Source: Streptomyces flavotricini | GTDB lineage: Bacteria; Actinomycetota; Actinomycetes; Streptomycetales; Streptomycetaceae | NCBI RefSeq assembly: GCF_020639365.1 | Contig: NZ_JAINUL010000001.1 | Coordinates: 1,787,344-1,851,343, forward strand | Direction: 5' to 3' | Length of the DNA stretch: 64,000 bases | Shown here: positions 53,703 to 63,070 of the stretch, piece by piece | Numbering within the stretch: the stretch's first letter is position 1 | Layout: every line of letters starts with the position of its first letter | Position numbers and translations under genes: made by a program | The notes under the pieces: model-generated | What the model was told of the DNA's origin: nothing | Seen by the model: the letters and a program-made list of their open reading frames with translations, nothing else | Databases searched by the model: none

Positions 53703-56700
53703 TGTCTGCCACCACCCGCAACCAGGTCTTCACCGCCGTCCAGACGGTCGGCGCGCTCCTTCCGGCCGACATGCTGGTCCGGATCTCCGAGGGCAAGGAC
53801 GTCCCCGGCTCGAAGCCCGCCGATTACGGCCTGCCAACGTCGCGTTCGGTACGGGATGAGGCCGAGCGCAGCTGGGAGTACCTCAAGCCACTCTGGCGCG
53901 ACCTGCGCAAGCGCCTTCCGGGGCACGAGGAGACGGGCCAGCCCGCCGCCGACCCGACGGGCCTGGCGGGCAGCGACTGGCTGACCCCGCTCTGGCGCGA
54001 ACTGGGCTTTGGCCCGCTGACGCCGGTCGGCCCGGCCGGCATCACGGCCGACTCCGACGCGGAGAAGTCCTTCCCCGTCTCCCACCGCTGGCGCCACGCC
54101 CTCATCCACCAGGCCCCCTGGAACGCCAACCTGGACAAGCGCCCCAACGGCGCGGGCACGGTCCCGCCGCAGTCGATGCTCCAGGAGTGCCTGAACCGCG
54201 TCGACGCCCACCTGTGGGCCGTCCTGACGAACGGCCGCCAGGTCCGCCTGCTGCGCGACTCCAGCGCCCTGGCCACGGCTTCGTACGTCGAGTTCGACCT
54301 GGAAGCGATCTTCGACGGCGAGCTGTTCAGCGAGTTCGTCCTGCTGTACCGCACGCTGCACGTGTCCCGCTTCGAGATCGCGGAGGACGCGGCCCCGTCG
54401 GCGTGCTGGCTGGAAAAGTGGCGCACGGAGGCCATCGCCTCGGGCACGCGGGCGCTGGACCAGCTCCGCAAGGGCGTCCAGGAGGCGATCACCGCACTGG
54501 GTACGGGCTTCCTCCGCCACCCGGCGAACGCCGCCCTGCGCGAGGACGTCCAGCCGAAGGCCCTCCAGGCGGCCCTGCTGCGGCTGGTGTACCGCCTGCT
54601 GTTCATCTTCGTCGCCGAGGACCGCGAAGCGCTGCTGTCCCCGAAGGCGGACCACCAGGCCCGCGACCGCTACGCGGCCTACTTCTCCTCGGCCCGGCTG
54701 CGCGCGCACGCCCGCAAGCGCCGGGGCACGGCCCACGGTGACCTGTACGAGGCCCTGGGTATCGTCCTCGCGGCGCTGGGCGACGAGGCCGGCCGCCCGG
54801 AACTGGCCCTGCCGGGCCTCGGCGGTCTGTTCAACGACACGGACGCGGACGCCCCGCTGCGCGACCTGAAGCTGTCCAACGAGGCCCTGCTGACGGCTGT
54901 ACGGCACCTCTCCCAGGTCCGTGACGGCAGCCGCTGGCGGGCCGTGGACTACCGCCACCTGGACGCGGAGGAACTGGGCTCCGTCTACGAGTCCCTGCTG
55001 GAGCTGGAACCGAAGCACAGTGCGTCGGAGCGCACGTTCACCCTGGTCGAGGTCGCGGGCAACACCCGTAAGACGACGGGCAGCTACTACACCCCGTCCT
55101 CGCTCATCGAGTGCCTGCTGGACTCGACGCTTGACCCGGTGATCGCGGACGCGGTCAAGCGCGGCGAGGAGGCAGCCACGGCCGCCGGCGCCGCCGCCGA
55201 CCCGGCGGACTCCATCGTCAACGAGCTGCTGTCCCTCACGGTCTGCGACCCGGCCTGTGGCTCCGGCCACTTCCTGGTGGCGGCGGCCCGCCGCATCGCC
55301 AAGCAGGTGGCGGCGGTCCGCGAACGCAACCCCGAGCCGACGCTCGACGCGGTCCGCCACGCCCTCCACGAGGTCGTCGCCCGATGCATCTACGGCGTAG
55401 ACCTCAACCCGATGGCGGTCGAGCTGGCCAAGGTTTCGCTGTGGCTGGAGGCCCTGGAGCCGGGCAAGCCGCTGGGCTTCCTGGACGCGCACGTCAAGCA
55501 CGGCAACGGACTGATCGGGGCGACGCCCAAGCTGCTCGCCGACGGCGTCCCCAACGACGCCTTCAAACCCATCGAGGGTGACGACAAGAAGACCGCCGCC
55601 GATCTCCAGAAGCGCAACCGCATCCAGCGGGGTGGTCAGGATGAACTCCTCTTCGACACCGCCGGCCCTCTCGACAACAGTCGTTACGCAGCCGAGCTGG
55701 CCCGCATCACCGCCGCCCCCGCAGACTCTCTGGCCCAGGTCCGCGATCAGGAGTCGGCGTACCGCGCCTACATGGAGTCCGCCGACTACCTACAGGACCT
55801 GCACGCCGCCGACGCCTGGTGCGCCGCCTTCGTCTGGCCCAAGCAGCCGGACGCCCCTGAGGCCCCCACAGACCAGGTCTTCCGCGCCCTGCGTGGGCGG
55901 GACCAGGCATCGGTCCCGGACACCACCCACACCGAGACACTTCGCCTCCGCGACACCTACGGCTTCTTCCACTGGCATCTGGAGTTTCCCGAGGTCTTCT
56001 CCGTCCCGGAATCAGGTGCAGGCATCCAGCCGGAGACAGGCTGGGTGGGGGGCTTCGACGCGGTGGTGGGGAATCCGCCATGGGAGCGCGTCAAGCTCCA
56101 GGAACAGGAGTTCTTCGCCCAGCGCGACCCGGAGATCGCCAACGCGACGAACGCGGCTGCCCGGAAGCGCCTGATCGCCCAACTCAAGGAAGACCAGGAC
56201 GGACAGGTTCTCTACGGGGAATTCGAGGCCAGCAAGCGCCGCGCCGAGGGCGAGAGCCATTTCCTCCGCCTCAGCGGCCGCTTCCCGCTCACCGGCCGTG
56301 GCGACATCAACACATACGCCGTCTTCGCCGAAACCGACCGCATCCTGACAGGCCCGCGCGGTCGCACGGGGATCATCGTCCCGACGGGCATCGCGACGGA
56401 CGCGACGACACAATTCTTCTTCAAGTCGCTGCTTACCAAGGGCCAGTTGGCGGCACTATACGACTTCGAGAACGAGGAAAAGATCTTCCCCGGAGTCCAC
56501 AACCAGATGCGCTTCTGCCTGCTCATGCTTCGGGGCGCTGGCAGCCTGAACGAGCCGACGCAGATGGTGTTCAAGGTGCGCCAAGCCGACCAGATCGCCG
56601 AGCGGCGATACCAACTGGCGGCCGACGACATCCTCCGAATGAACCCCAACACAGGCACCTGCCCGGTCTTCAGCACTCGCCGGGATGCCGAGATCACGCT

Positions 56701-57814
56701 GGGCATCTACCGTCGTATGCCCGTCCTCATCGACGAGTCCCGCAAGGACGGCAACCCATGGGGCATGTCGTTCATGGCCATGTTCCACATGTCGAACGAT
56801 TCCCACCTCTTCCGCCCCGACGCCCAGCACGGCGAGACCTTCGAGAGCCTCCTCAAGGACGGCTGGAGCCTGGAGAGCAACGTCCTGGTACGCGAAGACG
56901 AGCGGCTCCTCCCCCTGCACGAGGCCAAGATGCTGCACCACTTCGACCACCGCTTCTCAACGTACGAGGGCGCTACTGAAAAGCAGCTCAACAAGGGCAC
57001 GCTGCCGCGCTTCACCTTGGAGGAGCACCAGGACGCTGCGGCTGCCCCAATGCCACGCTACTGGGTTCCTAAACAGGACCTTCCCACAGGTGAGTTCGAT
57101 AGGAACGGCCTAGAGATCAAGCTCGCGGGCGTCGACTCCCGCCTCGCAGCCAAGGGGTGGAACCGGGGCTGGCTTCTCGGCTGGCGTGACATCTGCCGCG
57201 CCAGTGATGAACGAACCATGATTGTTTCGGCATTTCCGCGTACGGCAGCGCCTGACGGCACGTTGTTGATGCTTCCGGGCCGGGGACCCGTGGCTGGTCT
57301 TCTTGCAGGCTTGTCGTCGTTCGCCCTGGACTTCGCTGCTCGCCAGAAGGTCGGTGGCACTCACCTAAAGTTCTTCACGGCGTACCAGCTGCCCATCCCG
57401 ATGCCAGCTCAGCTTGCTGTACACGACACCTTTATTTCGCCACGCGTGTTGGAACTCGTCTACACCGCCAGCGACATGCAGCCGCTTGCATCTGACCTCG
57501 GCGACACGGGCGCCCCCTTCCGCTGGGACCCGGATCGCCGCGCGGCGATCCGCTCCGAGCTGGACGCCTTCTTCTTTCACCTGTACGGCGTCACGCGCGC
57601 CGACACGTCTTACGTCCTCGACACCTTCAATGTCACCCGCGACAACGACATCAAGGCGTACGGCACGTACCGGACCAAGGAGCTGATCCTCGCCGAGTAC
57701 GACCGGATGGCCACCGCCGGCGTCAGCATGGAGAACCCGTTGATCGACGGGGAGAACTACACCTCGACCCTCACGCCGCCCCCGGGCCACGGCCCCCGGC
57801 ACCCGGCAGCTTGA
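53702..57814 (+). CDS. drmMI: DrmMI-like adenine-specific DNA methyltransferase (Eco57I type)
   Basis: 1370 residues; ATG within TGATG of the SNF2 gene. The methylase core has the SAM site DPACGSGHFLVAAARRIAK (about 517), CIYGVDLNPMAVELAKVSLW, and the N6-adenine catalytic motif IV NPPW (about 791). The N-terminal half resembles type IIG restriction-modification enzymes (WAVLTNGRQVRLLRD), but no PD-(D/E)xK nuclease motif was seen there, so it probably only methylates. The C-terminal part (about 1000-1370) should be target recognition. In class 1 DISARM such a methylase marks host DNA as self. The 3' quarter (56100-57400) has less uniform codon use than the rest, hinting at exchange of the recognition domain. 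Confidence 0.88.
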   Translation: MSATTRNQVFTAVQTVGALLPADMLVRISEGKDVPGSKPADYGLPTSRSVRDEAERSWEYLKPLWRDLRKRLPGHEETGQPAADPTGLAGSDWLTPLWRELGFGPLTPVGPAGITADSDAEKSFPVSHRWRHALIHQAPWNANLDKRPNGAGTVPPQSMLQECLNRVDAHLWAVLTNGRQVRLLRDSSALATASYVEFDLEAIFDGELFSEFVLLYRTLHVSRFEIAEDAAPSACWLEKWRTEAIASGTRALDQLRKGVQEAITALGTGFLRHPANAALREDVQPKALQAALLRLVYRLLFIFVAEDREALLSPKADHQARDRYAAYFSSARLRAHARKRRGTAHGDLYEALGIVLAALGDEAGRPELALPGLGGLFNDTDADAPLRDLKLSNEALLTAVRHLSQVRDGSRWRAVDYRHLDAEELGSVYESLLELEPKHSASERTFTLVEVAGNTRKTTGSYYTPSSLIECLLDSTLDPVIADAVKRGEEAATAAGAAADPADSIVNELLSLTVCDPACGSGHFLVAAARRIAKQVAAVRERNPEPTLDAVRHALHEVVARCIYGVDLNPMAVELAKVSLWLEALEPGKPLGFLDAHVKHGNGLIGATPKLLADGVPNDAFKPIEGDDKKTAADLQKRNRIQRGGQDELLFDTAGPLDNSRYAAELARITAAPADSLAQVRDQESAYRAYMESADYLQDLHAADAWCAAFVWPKQPDAPEAPTDQVFRALRGRDQASVPDTTHTETLRLRDTYGFFHWHLEFPEVFSVPESGAGIQPETGWVGGFDAVVGNPPWERVKLQEQEFFAQRDPEIANATNAAARKRLIAQLKEDQDGQVLYGEFEASKRRAEGESHFLRLSGRFPLTGRGDINTYAVFAETDRILTGPRGRTGIIVPTGIATDATTQFFFKSLLTKGQLAALYDFENEEKIFPGVHNQMRFCLLMLRGAGSLNEPTQMVFKVRQADQIAERRYQLAADDILRMNPNTGTCPVFSTRRDAEITLGIYRRMPVLIDESRKDGNPWGMSFMAMFHMSNDSHLFRPDAQHGETFESLLKDGWSLESNVLVREDERLLPLHEAKMLHHFDHRFSTYEGATEKQLNKGTLPRFTLEEHQDAAAAPMPRYWVPKQDLPTGEFDRNGLEIKLAGVDSRLAAKGWNRGWLLGWRDICRASDERTMIVSAFPRTAAPDGTLLMLPGRGPVAGLLAGLSSFALDFAARQKVGGTHLKFFTAYQLPIPMPAQLAVHDTFISPRVLELVYTASDMQPLASDLGDTGAPFRWDPDRRAAIRSELDAFFFHLYGVTRADTSYVLDTFNVTRDNDIKAYGTYRTKELILAEYDRMATAGVSMENPLIDGENYTSTLTPPPGHGPRHPAA

Positions 57815-57888
57815 CACCCGCCAACGCCTACGCGGCCCGGACCGGAGGGGAAGCCACGGTCCGGGCCGTGACCCGAAAGGGGTCGACC

Positions 57889-59130
57889 ATGGATGACGAG
57901 ATCCAGCTGTTCAGAGACGGTGATGGCTTGGCGGTCATCGGAGACCCGGCGGCGGTCGAACGCTTCCTCGTCTCAGAAGGACTGCCGGTGAAGGGCCTCG
58001 GGACGCGACGGTTCGGGCCCGCCCTCGGCAGCGCGTCCGGATTCGCGCAGGTGGGTTCCGACATCGCCGCCGGCTCGGGTCGCTGGGTGAAGCTGACCAA
58101 GGAGTCCGCGCAGCGTATCGACAAGATCGGGCTGAGGAAGAGCGCCACGACGGGTCTCGAAACAGGCGTGCTGAAGGGACCCAAGGGCCAGGTCAAAGGG
58201 TTCGTCGAGTTCGTGAAGGGGTCGGGACCGCTCAAGGGCAACCCGGCCCAGCTGGCGGGCATCGCGACGGTCATGGCGCAGTTCGCGATGCAGCAGGCCA
58301 TGGACGAGATTGCCGACTACCTCGCCACGATCGACGAGAAGGTCGACGACGTGCTCCGCGCCCAGCAGGACCAGGCGCTGGCGCAGATGATCGCGGTGGA
58401 CCTCGAGATCAAGGACGCCCTCACCATCCGGGAGAAGGTGGGCCGGGTTTCCGAGGTCACGTGGTCGAAGGTGCAGAACATGCCGACGACGATCGCGTAC
58501 GCCCAGGCGTACGCGCTGCGTCAGCTCGACGCGCTCGCGGAGAAGACGGAGCGCAAGAGCAAGATCGGTGAACTGGCCAAGGTGTCCAAGGAGATCGAGT
58601 CCAAGGCGCGGGAGTGGCTCGCCGTTCTGGCGCACTGCTTCCGGCTCCAGGAAGCGTTCGCCGTACTCGAACTCGACCGGGTACGGGAAACGGATCCGCA
58701 CGAGTTGGACTCGCACCGCCTAGGGCTTCGGGCCGCCAGGAAGAACCGGATGGATCTCATCTCGGAGAGCACCGAGCGTCTGGTGGACAGGATGCACACG
58801 GCCGCCGGCACGGCCAACGCGAAGGTGCTGCTGCACCCGACCACTTCCCGCGAGGTGGTGCACGCGCGGAACCACGTCGAGGTCGCCGTCGTCGATTTCC
58901 ACGGACGGCTCGGGATCGAGCGCGATCAGGAGTCGTTGGAGGCGCGACGTTGGAAGGACGCGGCCGTGGAGGTGAGGGACAAGGCGCTGGAGAAGGGCGC
59001 GGAGAACGTCGATGCCGCCCGGCGCCTGGGCACCGAGACGCTCGGCCGGGCTAAGTCGGCGACGGGCAAGCTCTCCAGCGGGATCGCCAATCGAGCGCTC
59101 CGCCGACACGGGGGCGACGACGAAGGCTGA
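57889..59130 (+). CDS. Unrecognised helical protein downstream of the methyltransferase
   Basis: 413 residues from ATG 57889 with AAAGGGG seven bases upstream; the frame opens earlier inside the gap without a good start. Not recognised. The N-terminus (IQLFRDGDGLAVIGDPAAVERFL) resembles a small beta-alpha unit. Residues about 110-170 hold a Gly/Lys-rich segment and a hydrophobic stretch (AQLAGIATVMAQFAMQQAM). The rest is long helices with heptad-like spacing (DYLATIDEKVDDVLRAQQDQ). It has no signal peptide and no catalytic signature. It lies 74 bases after the methylase on the same strand, so it could be the last gene of the defence operon or an independent host gene. Confidence 0.75.
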   Translation: MDDEIQLFRDGDGLAVIGDPAAVERFLVSEGLPVKGLGTRRFGPALGSASGFAQVGSDIAAGSGRWVKLTKESAQRIDKIGLRKSATTGLETGVLKGPKGQVKGFVEFVKGSGPLKGNPAQLAGIATVMAQFAMQQAMDEIADYLATIDEKVDDVLRAQQDQALAQMIAVDLEIKDALTIREKVGRVSEVTWSKVQNMPTTIAYAQAYALRQLDALAEKTERKSKIGELAKVSKEIESKAREWLAVLAHCFRLQEAFAVLELDRVRETDPHELDSHRLGLRAARKNRMDLISESTERLVDRMHTAAGTANAKVLLHPTTSREVVHARNHVEVAVVDFHGRLGIERDQESLEARRWKDAAVEVRDKALEKGAENVDAARRLGTETLGRAKSATGKLSSGIANRALRRHGGDDEG

Positions 59131-59600
59131 GAGAGGCGGCAACCGTCAGCCACGTGGGCTCCCGGTGGACTGGGCCAGTGAGCACCTCGGGATTGCGACA
59201 GGCCTCGACAGGCCTCACGTGAGCCGTTCCGGCCTTGTCAGTGTCCGTCTGGATGCTGCTCGTCGCCGGCGTGTCCTCCGGAATCACCGTCGCCGTTGTC
59301 GGAGGCGGCAGCGGCGACAGCGAGGGCGTCGCCGCGCCGCCGGTCAGCCCGTCGATATGGCAGGACACCCGCACCTATCCCGCCCATCCCCCGCAAGGGC
59401 CGGGGGCGGTCCCAGCGCGTCACCCACCGTCGAGGGCTTCGTCATGGGGGAGAAGGCGAAGAGCGGCGGTGAGACGGCAGACCGTCGTGAGGCTCGCTGC
59501 CGACGCCACGTGGAGCTGACGCCCCGACCCCGCAGAATCCCAGCCCGGCACCATCTGGACGGCCGGTCAGCGTCGACCGGTCGCCACGAAAGGATCGTTC
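59131..59600. other. Gap of 470 bases without a supported gene
   Basis: A tandem pair of CGACAGGCCT stands at 59196-59215. A plus-strand frame from a TTG at 59235 begins with a membrane-like segment (MLLVAGVSSGITVAVVGGG) and stays open to 59519, but there is no ribosome site and the rest is Arg/Pro-rich, so I do not call it. The end of the gap must carry the promoter of the next gene. Confidence 0.45.
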
Positions 59601-61247
59601 ATGGAGCCTCGCGGCTACCGCATGGTCGTGTCGACCCGGCAGGACTTCGTCACCACGTCCGCTCATGTCGAGCGGCAGCTCTACGCATGGCTCGAAGGCA
59701 AGCGCTACGACACGTCGGCGCTCGATGAGGGGCGCAACGACATCGCCCCGAACGTGACCCTGGATCAGGACTCCTCGTCCGGCCAGCACGGCGCGTATAC
59801 ACGCTGGCGGATGCGCGAGACACCGTCGCCGCAGATCGGGACATGGCAGTCCACACTCGTCGTCCGCGCGGACCTCCAGGACGATCAGCGCCGCACCTGG
59901 ATCCAGGTCGACATCGAGAACCGGCCGTCCCTCCCCGGACGGTTCCCCACCCCCGCGAACACCCCCGGCATCGCGCGCCTGCTCCTGGACGCGCTCGACG
60001 CCGGGGACGGCCTGGCCGAGGTGAAGGCGAAGCCGACGTTCATCGAACCGGAGGACGTGCCGGAGGTCATCGAGGAACTGTGCGACACCGAGCGTCGGCT
60101 GCCGATCGTCGTTGCCAGCGTCCCCTACGGCGTGGACGCGGACGGCTGGGCGGAGGGAACCGTGGAGCAGGCGTTCAAGCACCTGCCCGGCCTGGCCACG
60201 CTGTACGTCCTGTCGCCCGAGGCCCAGCCGGCGTTCAACGAAGTGCTCGGATTCCACCCTGTGTTCGGCGGAGGCATCCGAACTTACCTTCCGGGCGTCG
60301 ATCCCGCGTGGAAGCCCGATGCCCAGCGGCACCCCGTGATGTCTCGGAGGGCGATCGAGGCCGACATACGCAAGGCCGGGAAGATCCTTGCCGCGCTGCC
60401 GCAGCGTCAGGCCCAGCGCCACCCGCTCCCGGAGGCGCTCGCCTCACTGCCCATCCTGCGCACCCGGCCGCGTCCTCAGACACATGGCTCGGAAGTCGAG
60501 AGGCTGACGAGCGACAACACGACGCTTCGGGAGATGCTGGACGAGGCCGGGGAGTCCGAGATCGCCCAGGCGAAGAGGATCAGCGACCTCAACTCCGATC
60601 TCGACGCCGCCGATCTCACCGCGGACCAGCTCCGGGGTGAGAACGAGGAGCTCTACGACCAGTTCCAGGCCGCCCAGAGGCAGGTCCGTTTCCTCCAGGA
60701 GCGGTTGACGGAGGCGGGGCAGTACGAGCTCGCGTACGCGGCGCCCGTCGCGCCGGACATCACCTACCCCGAGACGTTCTCCGACCTCCTCGACAGGTTT
60801 GGTGAACTTCCGTACCTGAGTTTCACTGGTAAGGAGAAGACCACACGCGATCTCGACAGCCAGTCCGTGGACAACTGGCTCCAGGTGGCGTGGGACGGTC
60901 TCCTCGCCCTCAACCACTTCGCAGAGGTCTCGGCCAAGGGTGAGGCCAGCGGTGACTTCCTCAGCTGGTGCAAGGGGGAGAAGTCCCGGAGCTATCCGTT
61001 CCCGGCGGCGAAGGTGGCGATGCGGGAGTCGGACCGAGTCGCTCAGGACGAGAAGATGCGCAAGCAGCGGATGCTGCCGGTGCCGGAGGAGGTGGAAGAG
61101 AAGGGGGTGGTCTTCATGCAGGCCCACCTGAAGATCGGTCTGGGCAACACGGTCGCCCCCCGGCTGCACTTCTACGACGACACGCCTCGGACCGGAGTGG
61201 TGTATGTCGGCTACCTCGGCCCACACCTCCGGAACACCAGGACCTGA
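59601..61247 (+). CDS. Unrecognised protein with central coiled coil
   Basis: 548 residues, ATG with AAAGGA seven bases upstream. Three parts are visible. The N-terminal domain of about 280 residues is mixed alpha/beta (STLVVRADLQDDQRRTW, LPIVVASVPYGVDADGW, LATLYVLSPEAQPAFNEVLG) with the look of a nuclease- or hydrolase-like sensor, but I could not match it. A coiled coil spans about 295-380. The C-terminal domain (about 390-548) ends in HLKIGLGNTVAPRLHFYDD and VYVGYLGPHLRNT, a compact beta ending that I believe recurs in other actinobacterial conflict-type proteins. It lies 470 bases beyond the previous gene, so it may have its own promoter. It could be a further member of the island. Confidence 0.75.
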   Translation: MEPRGYRMVVSTRQDFVTTSAHVERQLYAWLEGKRYDTSALDEGRNDIAPNVTLDQDSSSGQHGAYTRWRMRETPSPQIGTWQSTLVVRADLQDDQRRTWIQVDIENRPSLPGRFPTPANTPGIARLLLDALDAGDGLAEVKAKPTFIEPEDVPEVIEELCDTERRLPIVVASVPYGVDADGWAEGTVEQAFKHLPGLATLYVLSPEAQPAFNEVLGFHPVFGGGIRTYLPGVDPAWKPDAQRHPVMSRRAIEADIRKAGKILAALPQRQAQRHPLPEALASLPILRTRPRPQTHGSEVERLTSDNTTLREMLDEAGESEIAQAKRISDLNSDLDAADLTADQLRGENEELYDQFQAAQRQVRFLQERLTEAGQYELAYAAPVAPDITYPETFSDLLDRFGELPYLSFTGKEKTTRDLDSQSVDNWLQVAWDGLLALNHFAEVSAKGEASGDFLSWCKGEKSRSYPFPAAKVAMRESDRVAQDEKMRKQRMLPVPEEVEEKGVVFMQAHLKIGLGNTVAPRLHFYDDTPRTGVVYVGYLGPHLRNTRT

Positions 61248-61253
61248 GCCGGT

Positions 61254-61287
61254 CCCGGCCGGCGGGTGTCCTTACCCGCTGGCCGGG
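61254..61287. terminator. Convergent terminator hairpin
   Basis: Fourteen-base arms with one mismatch (CCCGGCCGGCGGGT on the left) enclose GTCCTT. It sits just after the stop at 61247 and before the end of the DUF397 gene at 61299, so it can serve both strands. Confidence 0.7.
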
Positions 61288-61298
61288 CGGTGCACCGC

Positions 61299-61487
61299 TC
61301 AGGCGTTCGCGGCGAAGGACACAAACCGGCCCCAGCCCTCGCGCCCGACAGCGAAGGCCGGGCGGGTGACGTCCTTGGAGTCCCGTACATGCACAGCGGT
61401 CTCAGCAACAGCGACCTCGACGCAGCTGTCCCCCTGTGCGCTGCTGTAGCTGGACTTGAACCAGTCGAGGTCGGTCACGGTACTCAT
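61299..61487 (-). CDS. DUF397 small protein
   Basis: 62 residues with the DUF397 hallmarks: LDWFKSSYSSAQGDSCVEVA near the start and VHVRDSKD in the middle, ending with a short WGRFVSF strand. In Streptomyces these small acidic proteins are encoded next to WhiJ-like regulators and are thought to bind or modulate them. Its ATG overlaps the stop of the regulator gene (ATGA), implying coupled translation in fixed ratio. Confidence 0.93.
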   Translation of the reverse strand: MSTVTDLDWFKSSYSSAQGDSCVEVAVAETAVHVRDSKDVTRPAFAVGREGWGRFVSFAANA

Positions 61488-62350
61488 AGCGCTCCTCGCA
61501 TCTGCTCAAGCAGGCCGACGGAAGCCATCGGGGAGAGGGCCTGCGAGCGCAGTCTCGCATAGCGCATGTACAGCCTGCTGACCTCTTTCCGGTCCGCGAT
61601 CAGCCGCCCGTTCTCCTGACCCTCCGAGTATCCGCGCCACTGGCCATCAGGAGTCTCAAGCAACTGGATCGGCCCGGCCAGGCACGCATGCTGTTCGCTC
61701 TTCGTCGGCATGATCTGAAGGACGACACTGCGGGGTGTGATGGCTTCGATGACGTGCTCCAAGAGGTCGCGCGTGACATCCACGCCCCCGAGGCCGCGAG
61801 TGAACACGCCCTCCTCGACGATGAAGTCAAAGGTCGTGTGCGGCCTGTCCGTGAGCAACCGCTGACGCTCCAGTCGGGCGCTCACCGTGGCCTCCACTTC
61901 GGCATCCGACATCGGCGGTATGTCGTTCTCACACAGGGCGCGCATGTACGCCTCCGACTGCAACAGCCCCGGCACCAGCCGGCACTCGTACGTGCACAGG
62001 CTCACCGCCACCCGTTCCAGCCGCGCCCAGCGCCGGAACCACGCCGCCAGCCCCGGCTCGCCCCGCGTCAGATGCCGGGCCGCCTTCCGCAGCGCGCCCG
62101 TGTTGCCCAGCGCCTCCTCCGCCCGTTCCACGAAGTCCTCGTCCGGCATCCGGCGGCCCAACTCCACCGACTCCACGGTGTGTTTGGAGAACCGGACCCG
62201 CGTCCCGAACTCCACCCGGCTCAGCCCCGCATGCTCCCGCAGGGCCTGGACGACGGCCCCGAACGTCCGCAGACTGTCCGACGGGTCGGGCTCGCGCTCC
62301 CAGTCCCCCGCCGCCCCCTCGACATCGACCTCACCACCCGCGATCGTCAT
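61484..62350 (-). CDS. WhiJ-like XRE regulator with DUF5753 domain
   Basis: 288 residues, ATG 62350 with GGAGG nine bases upstream; the frame upstream is shadow of the divergent gene. N-terminal helix-turn-helix (about 30-85): FGAVVQALREHAGLSRVEFG, FSKHTVESVELGRRMPDEDF. The remainder is DUF5753 (about 100-280), including CRLVPGLLQSEAYMRAL, RQRLLTDRPHTTFDFIVEEGV and VVLQIMPTKSEQHACLAGPI. Such regulators control development and secondary metabolism in Streptomyces; WhiJ is repressive until relieved by a DUF397-like partner. Together with the DUF397 gene and the divergent ATPase it forms the usual three-gene set. Confidence 0.93.
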   Translation of the reverse strand: MTIAGGEVDVEGAAGDWEREPDPSDSLRTFGAVVQALREHAGLSRVEFGTRVRFSKHTVESVELGRRMPDEDFVERAEEALGNTGALRKAARHLTRGEPGLAAWFRRWARLERVAVSLCTYECRLVPGLLQSEAYMRALCENDIPPMSDAEVEATVSARLERQRLLTDRPHTTFDFIVEEGVFTRGLGGVDVTRDLLEHVIEAITPRSVVLQIMPTKSEQHACLAGPIQLLETPDGQWRGYSEGQENGRLIADRKEVSRLYMRYARLRSQALSPMASVGLLEQMRGAL

Positions 62351-62503
62351 ACGCGGCCACCTCCAAGTACGTGCATGGGTCCTCCCCGCGACTGACTGAC
62401 CCAGCGTGACGGAAATCAGCTCGTACCGTCCACTCTTCGTGCCCGTACGCTGACTCCGCGTACGGGGTGGACCCCTCGCGGAACCCGCCCCACGACCGCC
62501 ACC

Positions 62504-62986
62504 GTGGCCCCTATGAACCCCTCCTCCCCACAACTCGACACCGTCCCGGGTGTCTTCTCCCTGTTGCTGTCGTCCACCCGGCGCGGGGCCCGCCTCGGCC
62601 GGTTGCTCGCCGTCACCGAACTCCGCAGCTGGGGCGTACCCCCGAGCGTCACGGAGCGTGCCGAGCAGATCGTTGCCGAGCTGACCGCGAACGCCGTGCT
62701 CCACGGCCGGGTCCAGGGCCGGGACTTCCGGCTCGGCCTGTCGCTCTCCCCCGCTCCCCGGACCCTGCGCATCGAGGTCACCGACGCCCGCCGCGACCGG
62801 ATGCCCGTGCTCCCCCAGCCCTCCAGCGGTGAGACCGGCCGCGGCCTGCTGCTTGTCTCCGAACTCGCCGACCGGTGGGGCGTCGTGCCGTATCCGCCGA
62901 GCGGCAAGACCCTGTGGGCGGAGACGGATCTGCCGTCCCTGCACCCGGCGAACGAATCCGGCCAACCGGCCGGGCAACGCCTTTGA
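62504..62986 (+). CDS. RsbW-like ATP-binding regulatory protein
   Basis: About 160 residues of the HATPase_c_2 family. N-box: AEQIVAELTANAVLHGRV; G1: LRIEVTDARRDRMP; G2: GETGRGLLLVSELADRWGVV. These proteins resemble anti-sigma factors, but when linked to XRE-DUF397 genes in Streptomyces they usually act as modulators of that set. GTG 62504 or ATG 62513 may start translation; no clear ribosome site is seen. Divergent from the WhiJ-like gene with about 150 bases between. Confidence 0.9.
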   Translation: MAPMNPSSPQLDTVPGVFSLLLSSTRRGARLGRLLAVTELRSWGVPPSVTERAEQIVAELTANAVLHGRVQGRDFRLGLSLSPAPRTLRIEVTDARRDRMPVLPQPSSGETGRGLLLVSELADRWGVVPYPPSGKTLWAETDLPSLHPANESGQPAGQRL

Positions 62987-63070
62987 TCAAGGAATGCCGG
63001 CCGCTTTACGCTTCCCCGGCGGGCGGCATCGCCCGCCGCAGCCGGCTCGACCGTTCCAGGAGAGTGCTCC

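Noticed and set aside
53702..57814. Methylase as a complete type IIG restriction enzyme
   Set aside because: No nuclease motif seen in the N-terminal half; context fits a DISARM methylase better.
59235..59519. Possible small membrane peptide
   Set aside because: Only a TTG start without ribosome site, and an Arg/Pro-rich second half.
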